From contig NZ_JAYLLH010000021.1 in assembly GCF_035818635.1 (NCBI RefSeq), positions 1 through 41,977 of the forward strand: 41,977 nt of DNA, written 5' to 3'. A model generated the notes under the pieces. The model was not told the origin of the DNA, ran no database searches, and saw only the letters and a program-made list of their open reading frames with translations. Shown piece after piece: positions 1-7,988 of this stretch (its first letter is position 1; every line of letters begins with the position of its first letter). This DNA comes from Mesobacterium_A hydrothermale. Lineage in GTDB: Bacteria > Pseudomonadota > Alphaproteobacteria > Rhodobacterales > Rhodobacteraceae. The translations under genes and the position numbers were made by a program.

Positions 1-74
1 ATCAGCATGACTCGCACGGCCAGCACCAAATGGGAATCCCAATTCGGACTCGTTTGTCGCGATCAATCCACTAG
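1..74. other. Junction that interrupts paaZ, possibly an insertion-sequence end
   Basis: The sequence to the right of about position 70 reads as normal PaaZ on the minus strand. To the left the aldehyde-dehydrogenase reading stops at once in TGA (63-65), and nothing in 1-62 resembles the family in any frame. The break coincides with a CTAG tetranucleotide (71-74), a target of the type used by some IS5-family elements. The window ends before an inverted repeat or transposase could be seen, so a deletion, inversion or other rearrangement fits equally well. Only the abrupt loss of homology is seen; the mobile-element reading is inference. Confidence 0.3.
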
Positions 75-638
75 GAAACTGGTCTGGGTGGCCGGCTTGA
101 CGATGGCGGGCACCCCGGCCAGCAGGGCCGGTGCCAGCTTTTCCAGCATGCCCCAGACCGGGAAGTTGAACGCGTTGATATGCACCGCGACACCGCGCAG
201 CGGCACGGCGATGTGCTGACCCAGGAAGGTGCCCTTGCGCGACAGCCGCTCGACTCCGCCGTCGACATAGACCTGCCCGTCGGGCATTTCGCGCCGCCCC
301 TTCGACGCGATGCACAGCAGCGTGACGATGCCGCCGTCGATGTCGATCCAGCCGTCCTTGCGCGTGGCGCCGGTCAACGGGTTGAGCGCGTAGAGCTCTT
401 CCTTGCGGGCGTCGATATGTTGACCCAGGGCCTTGAGCATGCGGGCGCGGTCGTGGAACCCCATGGCGCGCAGGGCGGGGCCGCCCACTTTGCGCGCGTA
501 GTCGGCCATGCCCGCGACATCCAGCGCGGCACCGCCCGCACGGGCGACCTGCGCGCCGGTGACCGGGCTGAGGATGGTGGTGGCATCGGCGCCGGGCGCG
601 ACCCATTGGCCGCAGGCAAAGCTTGACGGTGACAGCAT
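63..638 (-). pseudogene. paaZ: PaaZ (oxepin-CoA hydrolase / aldehyde dehydrogenase), N-terminal fragment
   Basis: PaaZ opens the oxepin-CoA ring of the phenylacetate pathway and oxidises the resulting semialdehyde. The fragment carries the start of the aldehyde dehydrogenase domain, with TGATRKDGWIDIDGG (about residues 86-100) and the substrate-channel segment INAFNFPVWGMLEK (about 154-167). It stops after 191 residues, whereas the full enzyme is about 680 residues; the catalytic cysteine/glutamate part and the C-terminal MaoC-like hydratase domain are missing. The start at 638 is preceded by a good GGAGG site. The last residues (FLVD, then stop) replace the expected continuation, so the gene is disrupted rather than merely cut by the window. 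It is divergent from paaI. The strain could still degrade phenylacetate if another PaaZ, or separate ring-opening enzymes, exist elsewhere. Confidence 0.75.
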
Positions 639-691
639 GAACGTTCCTCCCGCGCCCAGAGTGGCGCGGCTTGGCGCGGAAATCAACACTC

Positions 692-708
692 TTGACCGAA
701 TGGTCGGC
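692..708. promoter_or_regulatory. Candidate TetR-type operator overlapping a -35-like box
   Basis: In the divergent paaZ-paaI spacer the sequence ACCGAATGGTCGGC holds CCGA-N4-TCGG, an inverted repeat of the kind bound by several TetR-family regulators of CoA-ester catabolism. It overlaps TTGACC (692-697), which could be the -35 box of the paaI operon. A TetR-family gene lies at the end of that operon (3692-4261), so autoregulated repression is a reasonable inference. The outermost pair of the repeat does not match. Confidence 0.4.
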
Positions 709-746
709 TTTGTGCATCGTCACAGCGATCAGGGAGGAGAGGCGCA

Positions 747-1184
747 ATGACACCTCAGGAACGGGCCGAGCGCTCGGCCGCGGCGATGTGGGAAAACGAT
801 GCCGCGTCGAGATGGCTGGGAATCACGCTGGAACAGATCGCGCCGGGCCGGGCCGTGATGGCGTTGCAGGTCAAGCCGCATCACCTGAACGGGCATGGCA
901 TCTGTCATGGCGGGTACATCTTCACGCTGGCCGATACCGCCTTTGCCTTTGCCTGCAACAGCTATAACGCGGTGACGGTCGCGCAGCAGAACCAGATCAC
1001 CTATCTGACCCCCGGCAAACCGGACGAACGGCTGACCGCGACGGCGGTCGAGGCATCGCGCACCGGCCGGTCTGGCGTCTACGACATCACCGTGACCGGC
1101 GCGGACGGGCGGCAGGTGGCGCTGTTCCGTGGCCTGTCGCGCACGATCAATGGCCAGCTTTTCCCGGAGGATCACAATGCGTGA
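747..1184 (+). CDS. paaI: Hydroxyphenylacetyl-CoA thioesterase PaaI
   Basis: This hotdog-fold thioesterase releases CoA from dead-end (hydroxy)phenylacetyl-CoA esters, rescuing CoA during phenylacetate degradation. The 145-residue protein has the usual family length and the signature NGHGICHGGYIFTLADTAF (residues 48-66). HGG lies at 54-56 and Asp63 is in the place of the catalytic aspartate of the E. coli enzyme. A strong GGAGG site sits about 10 bases before the ATG. It is the first gene of a plus-strand operon with pcaF, paaK and a tetR gene, and overlaps pcaF by 8 bases. Family and pathway placement are secure from motif and context; substrate range is inferred. Confidence 0.9.
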   Translation: MTPQERAERSAAAMWENDAASRWLGITLEQIAPGRAVMALQVKPHHLNGHGICHGGYIFTLADTAFAFACNSYNAVTVAQQNQITYLTPGKPDERLTATAVEASRTGRSGVYDITVTGADGRQVALFRGLSRTINGQLFPEDHNA

Positions 1185-2364
1185 CGCGTATCTTTGCGAG
1201 GGCACCCGCACCCCCATCGGCCGCTATGGCGGCGCCCTGTCCGGGGTGCGCCCCGATGATCTTCTGGCGCATGTGATCGCGTCGGTCGTGCCCAAGGGCC
1301 TGCCGGTGGAAGAGGTCATCGCCGGGTGCGCCAACCAGGCGGGCGAAGACAACCGCAACGTGGCGCGCATGTCGGCGCTGCTGGCTGGTCTGGGCGACGG
1401 CGTGCCGGGGACGACGGTGAACCGGCTGTGCGGTTCCGGCCTGGATGCGCTGGCGATGGCGGCGCGTCAGATCAAGTGCGGCGAGGCCGAGGTGATCGTT
1501 GCGGGCGGTGTCGAATCCATGTCGCGCGCGCCATTCGTGATGGGCAAGGCCGACAGCGCCTTTTCGCGGCAAGCCGAGGTATTCGACACAACCATCGGCT
1601 GGCGGTTCGTCAATCCGAAGATGAAGGCTCAGTTCGGCATCGACTCCATGCCAGAGACCGCCGAGAACGTGGCAGAGGACTTCAGCGTCTCCCGTACGGA
1701 TCAGGACGCGTTTGCGTACAGGTCGCAGGAACGGGCGGCGGCGGCGATTGCCAGCGGGCGGCTGGCGCGGGAAATCACCCCGGTGACGATCCCGCAGCGC
1801 AAAGGTGACCCGGTGGTCGTGGACACCGATGAACATCCGCGCCTGACGTCGCTGGACAAGCTGGCGGCACTGAAAGCGCCGTTTCGGCCTGGGGGCAGCG
1901 TGACAGCGGGCAATGCAAGCGGCGTGAATGACGGGGCCTGTGCCCTGATCGTGGCATCCGCCGACGCGGTGGAAAAATACGGGCTGACGCCCCGCGCCCG
2001 TATCCTGGGCGCGGCGACGGCGGGAGTGGCCCCCCGGATCATGGGCTTTGGCCCCGCGCCCGCGACGCGCAAGCTGCTGGACCGGCTGGGGCTGGGCATC
2101 GGCGACATGGACGTGATCGAGCTGAACGAAGCCTTTGCCGCGCAGGCACTGGCGGTGACGCGCGACCTGGGCCTGCCCGAAGATGCCGGCCATGTGAACC
2201 CGCATGGCGGAGCCATCGCGCTGGGACATCCGCTGGGCATGTCTGGGGCGCGGCTGGCACTGACGGCGGGCATAACGCTGGGCGATATCGGCGGGCGCTA
2301 TGCGCTTTGCACCATGTGCATCGGGGTTGGGCAGGGCATCGCCCTTGTCATGGAACGGGTCTGA
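1177..2364 (+). CDS. pcaF: 3-oxoadipyl-CoA thiolase (PaaJ/PcaF type)
   Basis: This thiolase cleaves 3-oxoadipyl-CoA with CoA to succinyl-CoA and acetyl-CoA, the last step of phenylacetate (and beta-ketoadipate) breakdown. The 395-residue protein has the acyl-accepting cysteine in NRLCGSG (Cys85), the GHPLGMSGAR block with the catalytic His (about 351) and a C-terminal CIGVGQG with the second catalytic Cys (about 381). The start at 1177 follows CCCGGAGG and gives the family N terminus MRDAYLCEGTRTPIGR; it lies inside the last codons of paaI, which indicates translational coupling. A generic acetyl-CoA acetyltransferase is the alternative, but the N terminus and the paa neighbours favour the oxoadipyl enzyme. 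Confidence 0.87.
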   Translation: MRDAYLCEGTRTPIGRYGGALSGVRPDDLLAHVIASVVPKGLPVEEVIAGCANQAGEDNRNVARMSALLAGLGDGVPGTTVNRLCGSGLDALAMAARQIKCGEAEVIVAGGVESMSRAPFVMGKADSAFSRQAEVFDTTIGWRFVNPKMKAQFGIDSMPETAENVAEDFSVSRTDQDAFAYRSQERAAAAIASGRLAREITPVTIPQRKGDPVVVDTDEHPRLTSLDKLAALKAPFRPGGSVTAGNASGVNDGACALIVASADAVEKYGLTPRARILGAATAGVAPRIMGFGPAPATRKLLDRLGLGIGDMDVIELNEAFAAQALAVTRDLGLPEDAGHVNPHGGAIALGHPLGMSGARLALTAGITLGDIGGRYALCTMCIGVGQGIALVMERV

Positions 2365-2376
2365 GGGAGGACGGAC

Positions 2377-3681
2377 ATGCAGGATCTGACACCACGCAAG
2401 GAGGACCTCGATCCGATCGAGATCGCCTCACGCGATGAGATTTCGGCGTTGCAGTTGCAGCGGATGAAAGCGTCGCTGCGCCATGCCTACGACAACGTCG
2501 CGCATTACAAGGCCAGCTTTGACGCGGCGGGGGTGCATCCCGACGATCTGACCAGCCTGGACGACCTGGCGAAATTCCCCTTCACCACCAAGCAGGACTT
2601 GCGCGCGAACTATCCGTTTGGGATGTTTGCCGTGCCGCGCGACCAGGTGGCGCGGGTCCACGCGTCTTCGGGGACCACGGGGCAGCCGACGGTGGTGGGC
2701 TATACGAAGAACGATCTGGACATGTGGGGCACGGTGGTGGCGCGGTCGCTGCGGGCGTCTGGCCTGCGGCCGGGCGACCTGCTGCACAACGCCTATGGCT
2801 ACGGGCTGTTCACCGGGGGTCTTGGCATTCACCTGGGCGCCGACAAGCTGGGGCTGACGACGGTACCGATTTCCGGCGGGATGACCCAGCGACAGGTGCG
2901 CCTGATCGAGGATTTCGGCGCCAAGGGGATCACGGTGACGCCGTCCTATGCGCTGTCGATCCTGGATGAATACGCAGCGCAGGGGCTGGACCCGCGCAAG
3001 TCGCCGTTGCAGGTGGGCATCTTTGGCGCCGAACCCTGGACCAACGCCATGCGGCGCGAGATCGAGGACGCCTTCGACATGCACGCGGTCGACATCTATG
3101 GCCTGTCCGAGGTCGTCGGCCCCGGCGTCGCCAACGAATGCGTGGAAGCCAAGGACGGGCTGCACATCTGGGAGGATCATTTCTATCCCGAGATCATCGA
3201 CCCGGACACCGGGCAGGTCCTGCCCGATGGCGCCTTGGGGGAGCTTGTCTTCACCTCTCTGACCAAAGAGGCCTTCCCCATCATCCGCTACCGCACCCGT
3301 GACCTGACCCGGCTGCTGCCGGGCACCGCGCGGTCTATGCGGCGGATGGAAAAGGTGACCGGGCGCAGCGACGACATGATCATTCTGCGCGGCGTCAACG
3401 TTTTCCCGACCCAGATCGAGGAACAGTTGATGGAGATCTCGGCCCTTGCGCCGCATTTCCAGCTGGAACTGAACCGGGTCGGCCACAAGGACGAAATGCG
3501 GGTCAAGGTCGAAACCCTGCCCGACACGGTCGAACTGGGCGACGAAGCGGGCCGCGCGCTGGCCAGCCGGGTCAAGCAGGCGGTGGGCGTGACGGTCAAG
3601 GTCGACGTGTCCGGCCCCGGCGGCGTCGCCCGCAGCCAGGGCAAGGCGGTGCGGATCGTCGACAACCGCCCGAAAGAGTGA
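2377..3681 (+). CDS. paaK: Phenylacetate-CoA ligase PaaK
   Basis: PaaK activates phenylacetate to phenylacetyl-CoA with ATP, the entry step of the pathway. It is a 434-residue member of the acyl-adenylate-forming superfamily. The phosphate-binding loop HASSGTTGQPT is at residues 95-105, an AMP-binding motif FGAEPWT lies near 214-220, and the C-terminal subdomain starts around TGRSDDMIILRGVNVFP. Length and N terminus match PaaK. A GGGAGG site precedes the ATG, 12 bases after the pcaF stop, so it is co-transcribed with paaI and pcaF. No ring-epoxidase genes (paaABCDE) are in the window; they must lie elsewhere if the pathway is complete. Confidence 0.92.
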   Translation: MQDLTPRKEDLDPIEIASRDEISALQLQRMKASLRHAYDNVAHYKASFDAAGVHPDDLTSLDDLAKFPFTTKQDLRANYPFGMFAVPRDQVARVHASSGTTGQPTVVGYTKNDLDMWGTVVARSLRASGLRPGDLLHNAYGYGLFTGGLGIHLGADKLGLTTVPISGGMTQRQVRLIEDFGAKGITVTPSYALSILDEYAAQGLDPRKSPLQVGIFGAEPWTNAMRREIEDAFDMHAVDIYGLSEVVGPGVANECVEAKDGLHIWEDHFYPEIIDPDTGQVLPDGALGELVFTSLTKEAFPIIRYRTRDLTRLLPGTARSMRRMEKVTGRSDDMIILRGVNVFPTQIEEQLMEISALAPHFQLELNRVGHKDEMRVKVETLPDTVELGDEAGRALASRVKQAVGVTVKVDVSGPGGVARSQGKAVRIVDNRPKE

Positions 3682-3691
3682 CGCGCGGCCG

Positions 3692-4261
3692 ATGCCCCGG
3701 GGGATCGCACGCGACCATGCCGAGAAACGCACCGCCCTGCGCAAGGGCGCGGCGGAGTATTTCGCCCGCCATGGCTTTGACCGCGCGTCGATGACCGGCG
3801 CGGCGCGGCATTGCGGGATCTCGAAGGCGCTGATCTATCATTATCACGACAGCAAGGAGGCCCTGCTGTTCGACATCCTGGAGGCGCATCTGTCACATCT
3901 GGTGACGGTGGTCGAGGCGGCGGCGGACCAGGGTCTTGGGGGGCTGATCGGCGCGATCCTGGCCGCCTATGAAGACGCGGATGCCGAGCACAAGCTGCAA
4001 CTGGAAGCGCTGGCGGCACTCCCGCCCGAGATGCAGGCCCCGCTGATCGCGGCACAAAGGCGGCTGGTGCAGGTGATGGCCGACGCGCTGCGGGCCGAAC
4101 GGCCCGGGCTGGAAGGCGACCGGCTGCGCGCGCTGGTGATGACCGTCTTCGGGATCCTCAACTGGTTCTACATGTGGCACCGGCCCGGCAAGGGGCTGGA
4201 TCGCGGCGCCTATGCGGCGCTGGCGACCGAGTTCGTGAAGGGCGGGTTGCGCCGGGTGTGA
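3692..4261 (+). CDS. TetR/AcrR-family regulator, probable repressor of the paa operon
   Basis: The 189-residue protein has an N-terminal TetR helix-turn-helix (about residues 12-60, with AAEYFARHGF then GISKALIYHYHDSKEAL) and a helical ligand-binding C terminus. It starts 10 bases after the paaK stop with no clear ribosome site, consistent with coupling to paaK. TetR-type PaaR proteins elsewhere repress phenylacetate genes and are released by phenylacetyl-CoA; that role here is inferred from position and from the inverted repeat in the paaZ-paaI spacer. Ligand and target are not visible in the sequence. Confidence 0.8.
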   Translation: MPRGIARDHAEKRTALRKGAAEYFARHGFDRASMTGAARHCGISKALIYHYHDSKEALLFDILEAHLSHLVTVVEAAADQGLGGLIGAILAAYEDADAEHKLQLEALAALPPEMQAPLIAAQRRLVQVMADALRAERPGLEGDRLRALVMTVFGILNWFYMWHRPGKGLDRGAYAALATEFVKGGLRRV

Positions 4262-4293
4262 GGGGTTTCGGACCGGCTGCGCCGATCCGATCC

Positions 4294-4345
4294 GGGCGGG
4301 GGGCGCTGCCCCCCGCACCCCCCGGGATATTTTCGGCAAGATGAT
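4294..4345. repeat. Roseobacter-type intergenic palindromic repeat, possible terminator
   Basis: A perfect 9-base-pair GC stem with a three-base loop (GCGGGGGGC-GCT-GCCCCCCGC, 4296-4316) is followed by a C run and GGGATATTTTCGGCAAG. I recall this arrangement as a recurrent intergenic element of Rhodobacteraceae genomes. It sits between the convergent tetR and zapE genes, where it may end transcription from both sides or act as a REP-like repeat. Only one copy is seen in this window. Confidence 0.55.
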
Positions 4346-4366
4346 GGGGGTGTTCGGGCCCTTTGA

Positions 4367-5431
4367 TCAGGCCATGTCCCGGCCCCAGTCGGCGGCCTGC
4401 ATTTCGCGCAGGCGGCTGGCGGTGCGTTCGAATTCGAAGATGCCTTCGCCTTCGACGTAGAGCATTTCCGGCGCGGCGGCGGCAGAGCAGATCAACCGAA
4501 CACGGGCCTCGTACAACGCGTCGATCAGGGTGACGAAGCGGCGGGCCTCGTTGAAATTCTGGCGACTGAGGCGCGGGATGTCGTCGAGCACGAGGACGCG
4601 GATACTGTCGGCAAGGCGCAGGTAGTCGGCCGGGCCCAGCATGCGGCCGCACAGGTCATAGAACGAGGCGCGCGCGACGCCGTTCCAGTAGCGCGGCAAT
4701 TCCACCCGGCGGCCCTGGACATGCAGGACCAGAGGTTCTTCGCGGCCACCGGTCAGGTTTTGCCAGATGCTGTCGATCTGTGCATGGGAGGCGGGGCCGA
4801 CAGGGGTGAAATAGACCTGTTCGCCTTCCAGCCGGCCCTGTCGGTAATCGGTGGGCGAGGTCAGTTCGCGCACCACCAGCCGATCCTTGATCAGGTCGAT
4901 GAAGGGCAGGAAGATCTGGCGGTTCAGGCCGTTCTTGTAGAGGTCGTCGGGCACCCGGTTCGAGGTGGTGACCACCACGACACCGGCCTGGAACAAGGCC
5001 TGGAACAGGCGGCCCACGATCATCGCGTCGGTGATGTCGCTGATCTGCATTTCGTCAAAGGCCAGCAGGCGCACGCTGTCGCTGACGCGTTTCGCGACCG
5101 GGGCCAGCGCATCGGCGGCATTGGTCTTGCGCGCTTCGTGCAGGCCGGCGTGGATTTCCTGCATGAACGCGTGGAAATGCACCCGGCGTTTGGGCACGGT
5201 CACGCTGTCGGTGAACAGATCCATCAGCATGGATTTGCCGCGCCCGACCCCGCCCCAAAGGTAGAGCCCCTTGGGCGGTTCCGGCGCTTTGCGGAATAGG
5301 CCGCGTTTCACCGGTTGGGCGAGTTCCGCGCGGATGCGTTCGAACTCTGGCAGTACGGATTCTTGCGCCGGGTCGGCGTGCAGATCGCCCGCGGCAATCT
5401 TTTCGGCATAGATCTCTGGCAGCGTTCGCAT
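4367..5431 (-). CDS. zapE: Cell division protein ZapE (AFG1-like ATPase)
   Basis: ZapE is an AFG1/LACE1-type P-loop ATPase linked to Z-ring constriction in bacteria. The 354-residue protein shows Walker A GGVGRGKS (residues 60-67), Walker B LLAFDEMQ (about 123-129) and a sensor-like VVVTTSNRVPDDLYKNG segment, the typical order of the family. The start at 5431 (MRTLPEIYAEKI) is chosen for fit to the family N terminus; an upstream in-frame ATG would add 27 atypical residues. The DUF167 gene lies upstream on the same strand and ends 40 bases before this start. Confidence 0.88.
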   Translation of the reverse strand: MRTLPEIYAEKIAAGDLHADPAQESVLPEFERIRAELAQPVKRGLFRKAPEPPKGLYLWGGVGRGKSMLMDLFTDSVTVPKRRVHFHAFMQEIHAGLHEARKTNAADALAPVAKRVSDSVRLLAFDEMQISDITDAMIVGRLFQALFQAGVVVVTTSNRVPDDLYKNGLNRQIFLPFIDLIKDRLVVRELTSPTDYRQGRLEGEQVYFTPVGPASHAQIDSIWQNLTGGREEPLVLHVQGRRVELPRYWNGVARASFYDLCGRMLGPADYLRLADSIRVLVLDDIPRLSRQNFNEARRFVTLIDALYEARVRLICSAAAAPEMLYVEGEGIFEFERTASRLREMQAADWGRDMA

Positions 5432-5471
5432 ACCGTCGGATACCGCGATCAAAGCGCTTTGTGTAGGGGTT

Positions 5472-5726
5472 TCAGTCGATGCGAAAAACCTTATCCCGCG
5501 ATGTCGCCCCACGCAGCAGCGTCAGCCGGGACTTGGCCACGCCGAGCTGCTTGGCCAGCAGTTTCTGTACGGCGGCATTCGCCTTGCCGTCCTCGGGCAC
5601 CACGGTGACATAGACGCGGACTTGCCCGTCTTCGACCGTCACGCGGTTGCGCGAGGCCCTGGGCGTCACGCGCAGGGCGATTTCGCTGCCGGGCTGGGCA
5701 AGACGGGACAGATCGGGATCGGCCAT
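5472..5726 (-). CDS. DUF167 (YggU-like) small protein
   Basis: This is an 84-residue single-domain protein with the DUF167 signature: LRVTPRASRNRV near the N terminus, then PEDGKANAAVQKLLAKQLGV and a C-terminal GATSRDKVFRI. The biochemical role of the family is not established. It lies just upstream of zapE on the same strand and may be co-transcribed with it. Confidence 0.85.
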   Translation of the reverse strand: MADPDLSRLAQPGSEIALRVTPRASRNRVTVEDGQVRVYVTVVPEDGKANAAVQKLLAKQLGVAKSRLTLLRGATSRDKVFRID

Positions 5727-5830
5727 GAAGCGGGCCTAACACAGCGGCGGTGCAGGGGCCACGGCGTTTTCCGCTTGAAACCGGGGGCGCGGACGCTGAC
5801 ATAAGGCCCGGACCGAGAGAGGATGACCCG

Positions 5831-6409
5831 ATGCCCGCACCAAACCCGCACGCGATAGAGTTTCTGCTGACCCGCCGGTCACGCCCGGCCAAGACGTTGA
5901 CCGCACCCGGGCCGGACCGCGACGCACTGATGCCATTGCTGACCGCCGCCGCGCGCACCCCCGATCATGGCAAGCTGGAGCCGTGGCGCTTTATCGTGCT
6001 GGAACGAGGCGCGCTGGACCGGCTGGCGGCAACCGTCGTCGAATTCGGGTCATCGCTGGGCATGGACGCGGACAAGATCGAAAAGGCGCGCAGCCAGTTC
6101 GCGAACAGCCCGCTTTGCGTGGCGGTGGTGGAATCGCCGAAACCGTCGGAAAAGATTCCCGCGGTCGAACAGACCTATTCCGCCGGCGCGGTGTGCCTGG
6201 CGCTGCTGAACGCGGCGCTGGCGTCGGGTTGGGGGGCGAACTGGCTGAGCGGCTGGGCGTCGCATGACAGCAAGCTGTGCGGCTCGGCGTTGGGGCTGGA
6301 ACCGCATGAACGGATCGCCGGGTTCATTCACATCGGAACCGAGACCTCGGCCCCGCCGGAACGCCCGCGCCCGGACCTGGACAAGATCGTGAGATGGGTG
6401 GACGCATGA
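5831..6409 (+). CDS. Nitroreductase-family flavoprotein (YdjA-like)
   Basis: The 192-residue protein belongs to the FMN-dependent NAD(P)H nitroreductase fold, in the short YdjA-like group. It has an N-terminal RRSRPAKTL FMN-phosphate segment, AARTPDHGKLEPWRF (about residues 42-56) and a glycine-rich GWGANWLSGW before the C-terminal helix. The start at 5831 follows GAGAGGATGACCCG; the longer in-frame extension has no family resemblance. Its stop overlaps the start of the following membrane protein (ATGA), so the two are translationally coupled. The physiological substrate is unknown. Confidence 0.85.
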   Translation: MPAPNPHAIEFLLTRRSRPAKTLTAPGPDRDALMPLLTAAARTPDHGKLEPWRFIVLERGALDRLAATVVEFGSSLGMDADKIEKARSQFANSPLCVAVVESPKPSEKIPAVEQTYSAGAVCLALLNAALASGWGANWLSGWASHDSKLCGSALGLEPHERIAGFIHIGTETSAPPERPRPDLDKIVRWVDA

Positions 6410-7098
6410 TCCTGACCGCATTTTTCAAGGCGCTGGGGCAGATTGGCGACCCGCGATTCCGGCGCGTGTTGTTCATCGGCATCGGCCTGACGTTGGCGCT
6501 GTTGGTGGCGTTCTATGCGGCTTTCCTGTGGCTGTTGCAGGTTGGGACGCCCGACGCCACCACGCTGCCGATCATCGGAGAGGTGACGTGGATCGACGAT
6601 CTGCTGGGCTGGTCGTCGCTGGTGCTTTTGCTGGTCCTGTCGACCTTCCTGATGATCCCGGTTGCGTCGGCCATCACCTCTATGTTCCTCGAAGAGGTCG
6701 CGCAGGCAGTGGAGGACCGGCACTACCCCGGCCTGCCACCCGCGACCAAGGTGCCGTTTGGCGATGCGGTGCGCGACACGATCAACTTTCTCGGGGTGCT
6801 GATCGGGGCGAACGTCCTGGCGCTGGTCCTATATGCGTTGTTCGCGCCGGCGGCGCTGTTCATCTTCTGGGGGCTGAACGGGTTCTTGCTTGGTCGGGAA
6901 TATTTCACCCTGGCCGCGATGCGCCGGGTTGGCCGCGACGGAGCCAAGGCGCTGCGCAAACGCCATATCGGGACGATCTGGGCCGCGGGCGTTCTGATGG
7001 CGATGCCGCTGTCGGTGCCGTTGCTGAACCTGGTGATTCCGATCCTTGGGGCGGCAACATTCACCCACATCTTTCACATGGTACAGGCGCGCCGCTAG
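6406..7098 (+). CDS. EI24-domain (CysZ-like) inner-membrane protein
   Basis: The 230-residue protein has several hydrophobic segments: about residues 20-45, 65-90, an alanine/leucine-rich pair around 125-165, and one near the C terminus. The arrangement is that of the EI24/CysZ family (sulfate-uptake-associated proteins in enterobacteria). The start at 6406 overlaps the TGA of the nitroreductase by four bases. No sulfur-assimilation genes are nearby, so transport of sulfate is not supported here beyond family membership. Confidence 0.75.
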   Translation: MILTAFFKALGQIGDPRFRRVLFIGIGLTLALLVAFYAAFLWLLQVGTPDATTLPIIGEVTWIDDLLGWSSLVLLLVLSTFLMIPVASAITSMFLEEVAQAVEDRHYPGLPPATKVPFGDAVRDTINFLGVLIGANVLALVLYALFAPAALFIFWGLNGFLLGREYFTLAAMRRVGRDGAKALRKRHIGTIWAAGVLMAMPLSVPLLNLVIPILGAATFTHIFHMVQARR

Positions 7099-7111
7099 GC
7101 GGGCGCGCCTG
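7084..7111. terminator. GC-rich hairpin between convergent genes
   Basis: CAGGCGCGCC (7084-7093) and GGCGCGCCTG (7102-7111) form a perfect 10-base-pair stem with an 8-base loop that includes the stop codon of the EI24-domain gene. The convergent DUF1467 gene ends 20 bases further on. No T run follows on either strand, so termination is inferred from position and stem strength. Confidence 0.45.
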
Positions 7112-7130
7112 CAAGGCCACGGATCCCCGG

Positions 7131-7409
7131 TTATTCCGGCCGCGGCGCCATCCGGTTGAACCAGTCCAGGTCCCGAACCGTGATCAGGCCGGAAATGATG
7201 ATGCCCGCGATGATCACCCACAGCACCAATGCCACGATCGTGGTGATGATCGCCTTTTTCTTCAGGTGGTGGTTTTCCGGAGCACTGGCGTGGGTGCCTT
7301 CGACCACGCTGCCGACATCGCCCTGGGTTTCCAGGCGGATCGGGATCGCGATGAAGAACACCATGAACCAGATCACGGCGAACAGAACGAGGGCAGAGGT
7401 GATGGACAT
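7131..7409 (-). CDS. DUF1467 membrane protein
   Basis: This is a 92-residue protein with two transmembrane segments (residues about 4-24 and 53-75) separated by a polar loop with HHLKKKA, matching DUF1467, a family found in alphaproteobacteria and of unknown function. A GGAGAG site precedes the start. It follows mce on the same strand with a 40-base gap, an arrangement I recall from many Rhodobacteraceae, so the two are probably one operon. Confidence 0.85.
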   Translation of the reverse strand: MSITSALVLFAVIWFMVFFIAIPIRLETQGDVGSVVEGTHASAPENHHLKKKAIITTIVALVLWVIIAGIIISGLITVRDLDWFNRMAPRPE

Positions 7410-7449
7410 GGGTCTCTCCTGTCGGGTTACCGCTTGATATGGGGTGCGA

Positions 7450-7854
7450 TCACACCTGTTCCAGTTCGATCAGCGTGCCGTTGAAATCCTTGGGATGCAG
7501 GAACAGCACAGGCTTGCCATGGGCGCCGATCTTGGGTTCCCCGGTTCCCAGCACGCGGGCGCCGGTGGATTTCAGGTGGTCACGCGCGGCGATGATGTCA
7601 TCGACCTCGTAGCAGACGTGATGAATCCCACCCGAGGGGTTCTTGTCCAGGAAGCCCTGGATCGGGCTGTTTTCGCCCAGCGGGTACAACAGTTCGATCT
7701 TGGTGTTCGGCAGTTCGATGAAGATCACGGTCACGCCATGATCGGGTTCGTCCTGCGGCGCGCCGACCGTGGCGCCCAGCGCGGTGCGGTATTGCGCGGC
7801 GGCGGCGTCAAGGTCTGGCACGGCGATGGCAACGTGGTTGAGGCGTCCGATCAT
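7450..7854 (-). CDS. mce: Methylmalonyl-CoA epimerase
   Basis: This enzyme interconverts (S)- and (R)-methylmalonyl-CoA, linking propionyl-CoA carboxylation to methylmalonyl-CoA mutase. The 134-residue protein is a vicinal-oxygen-chelate fold: LNHVAIAVPDLDAA at the N terminus (metal-binding His7), a GIHHVCYEVDD block in the second half (second metal His) and a C-terminal LIELEQV with the metal-ligand glutamate. Length matches the family. It is the first gene of the mce-DUF1467 operon and is divergent from the response regulator. Confidence 0.92.
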   Translation of the reverse strand: MIGRLNHVAIAVPDLDAAAAQYRTALGATVGAPQDEPDHGVTVIFIELPNTKIELLYPLGENSPIQGFLDKNPSGGIHHVCYEVDDIIAARDHLKSTGARVLGTGEPKIGAHGKPVLFLHPKDFNGTLIELEQV

Positions 7855-7927
7855 GGTCTGTCTCCTGCGGTTTGCTTGGCGCGCTTATGACCGGGGCGGG
7901 GGCCCCCGCGCAAGAGGGTTGCGGCCA

Positions 7928-7942
7928 TTAACCGCCCGTTAG
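7928..7942. promoter_or_regulatory. CtrA-like box (TTAA-N7-TTAG)
   Basis: TTAACCGCCCGTTAG lies in the mce/response-regulator divergent spacer. It matches the alphaproteobacterial CtrA consensus TTAA-N7-TTAA except for the last base. The surrounding bases show no clear sigma-70 promoter, so this is a pattern match only. Confidence 0.25.
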
Positions 7943-7988
7943 GTAAGCCACGCAATCATCACAGGTGACTCGGGCACAGGAGGGCACC

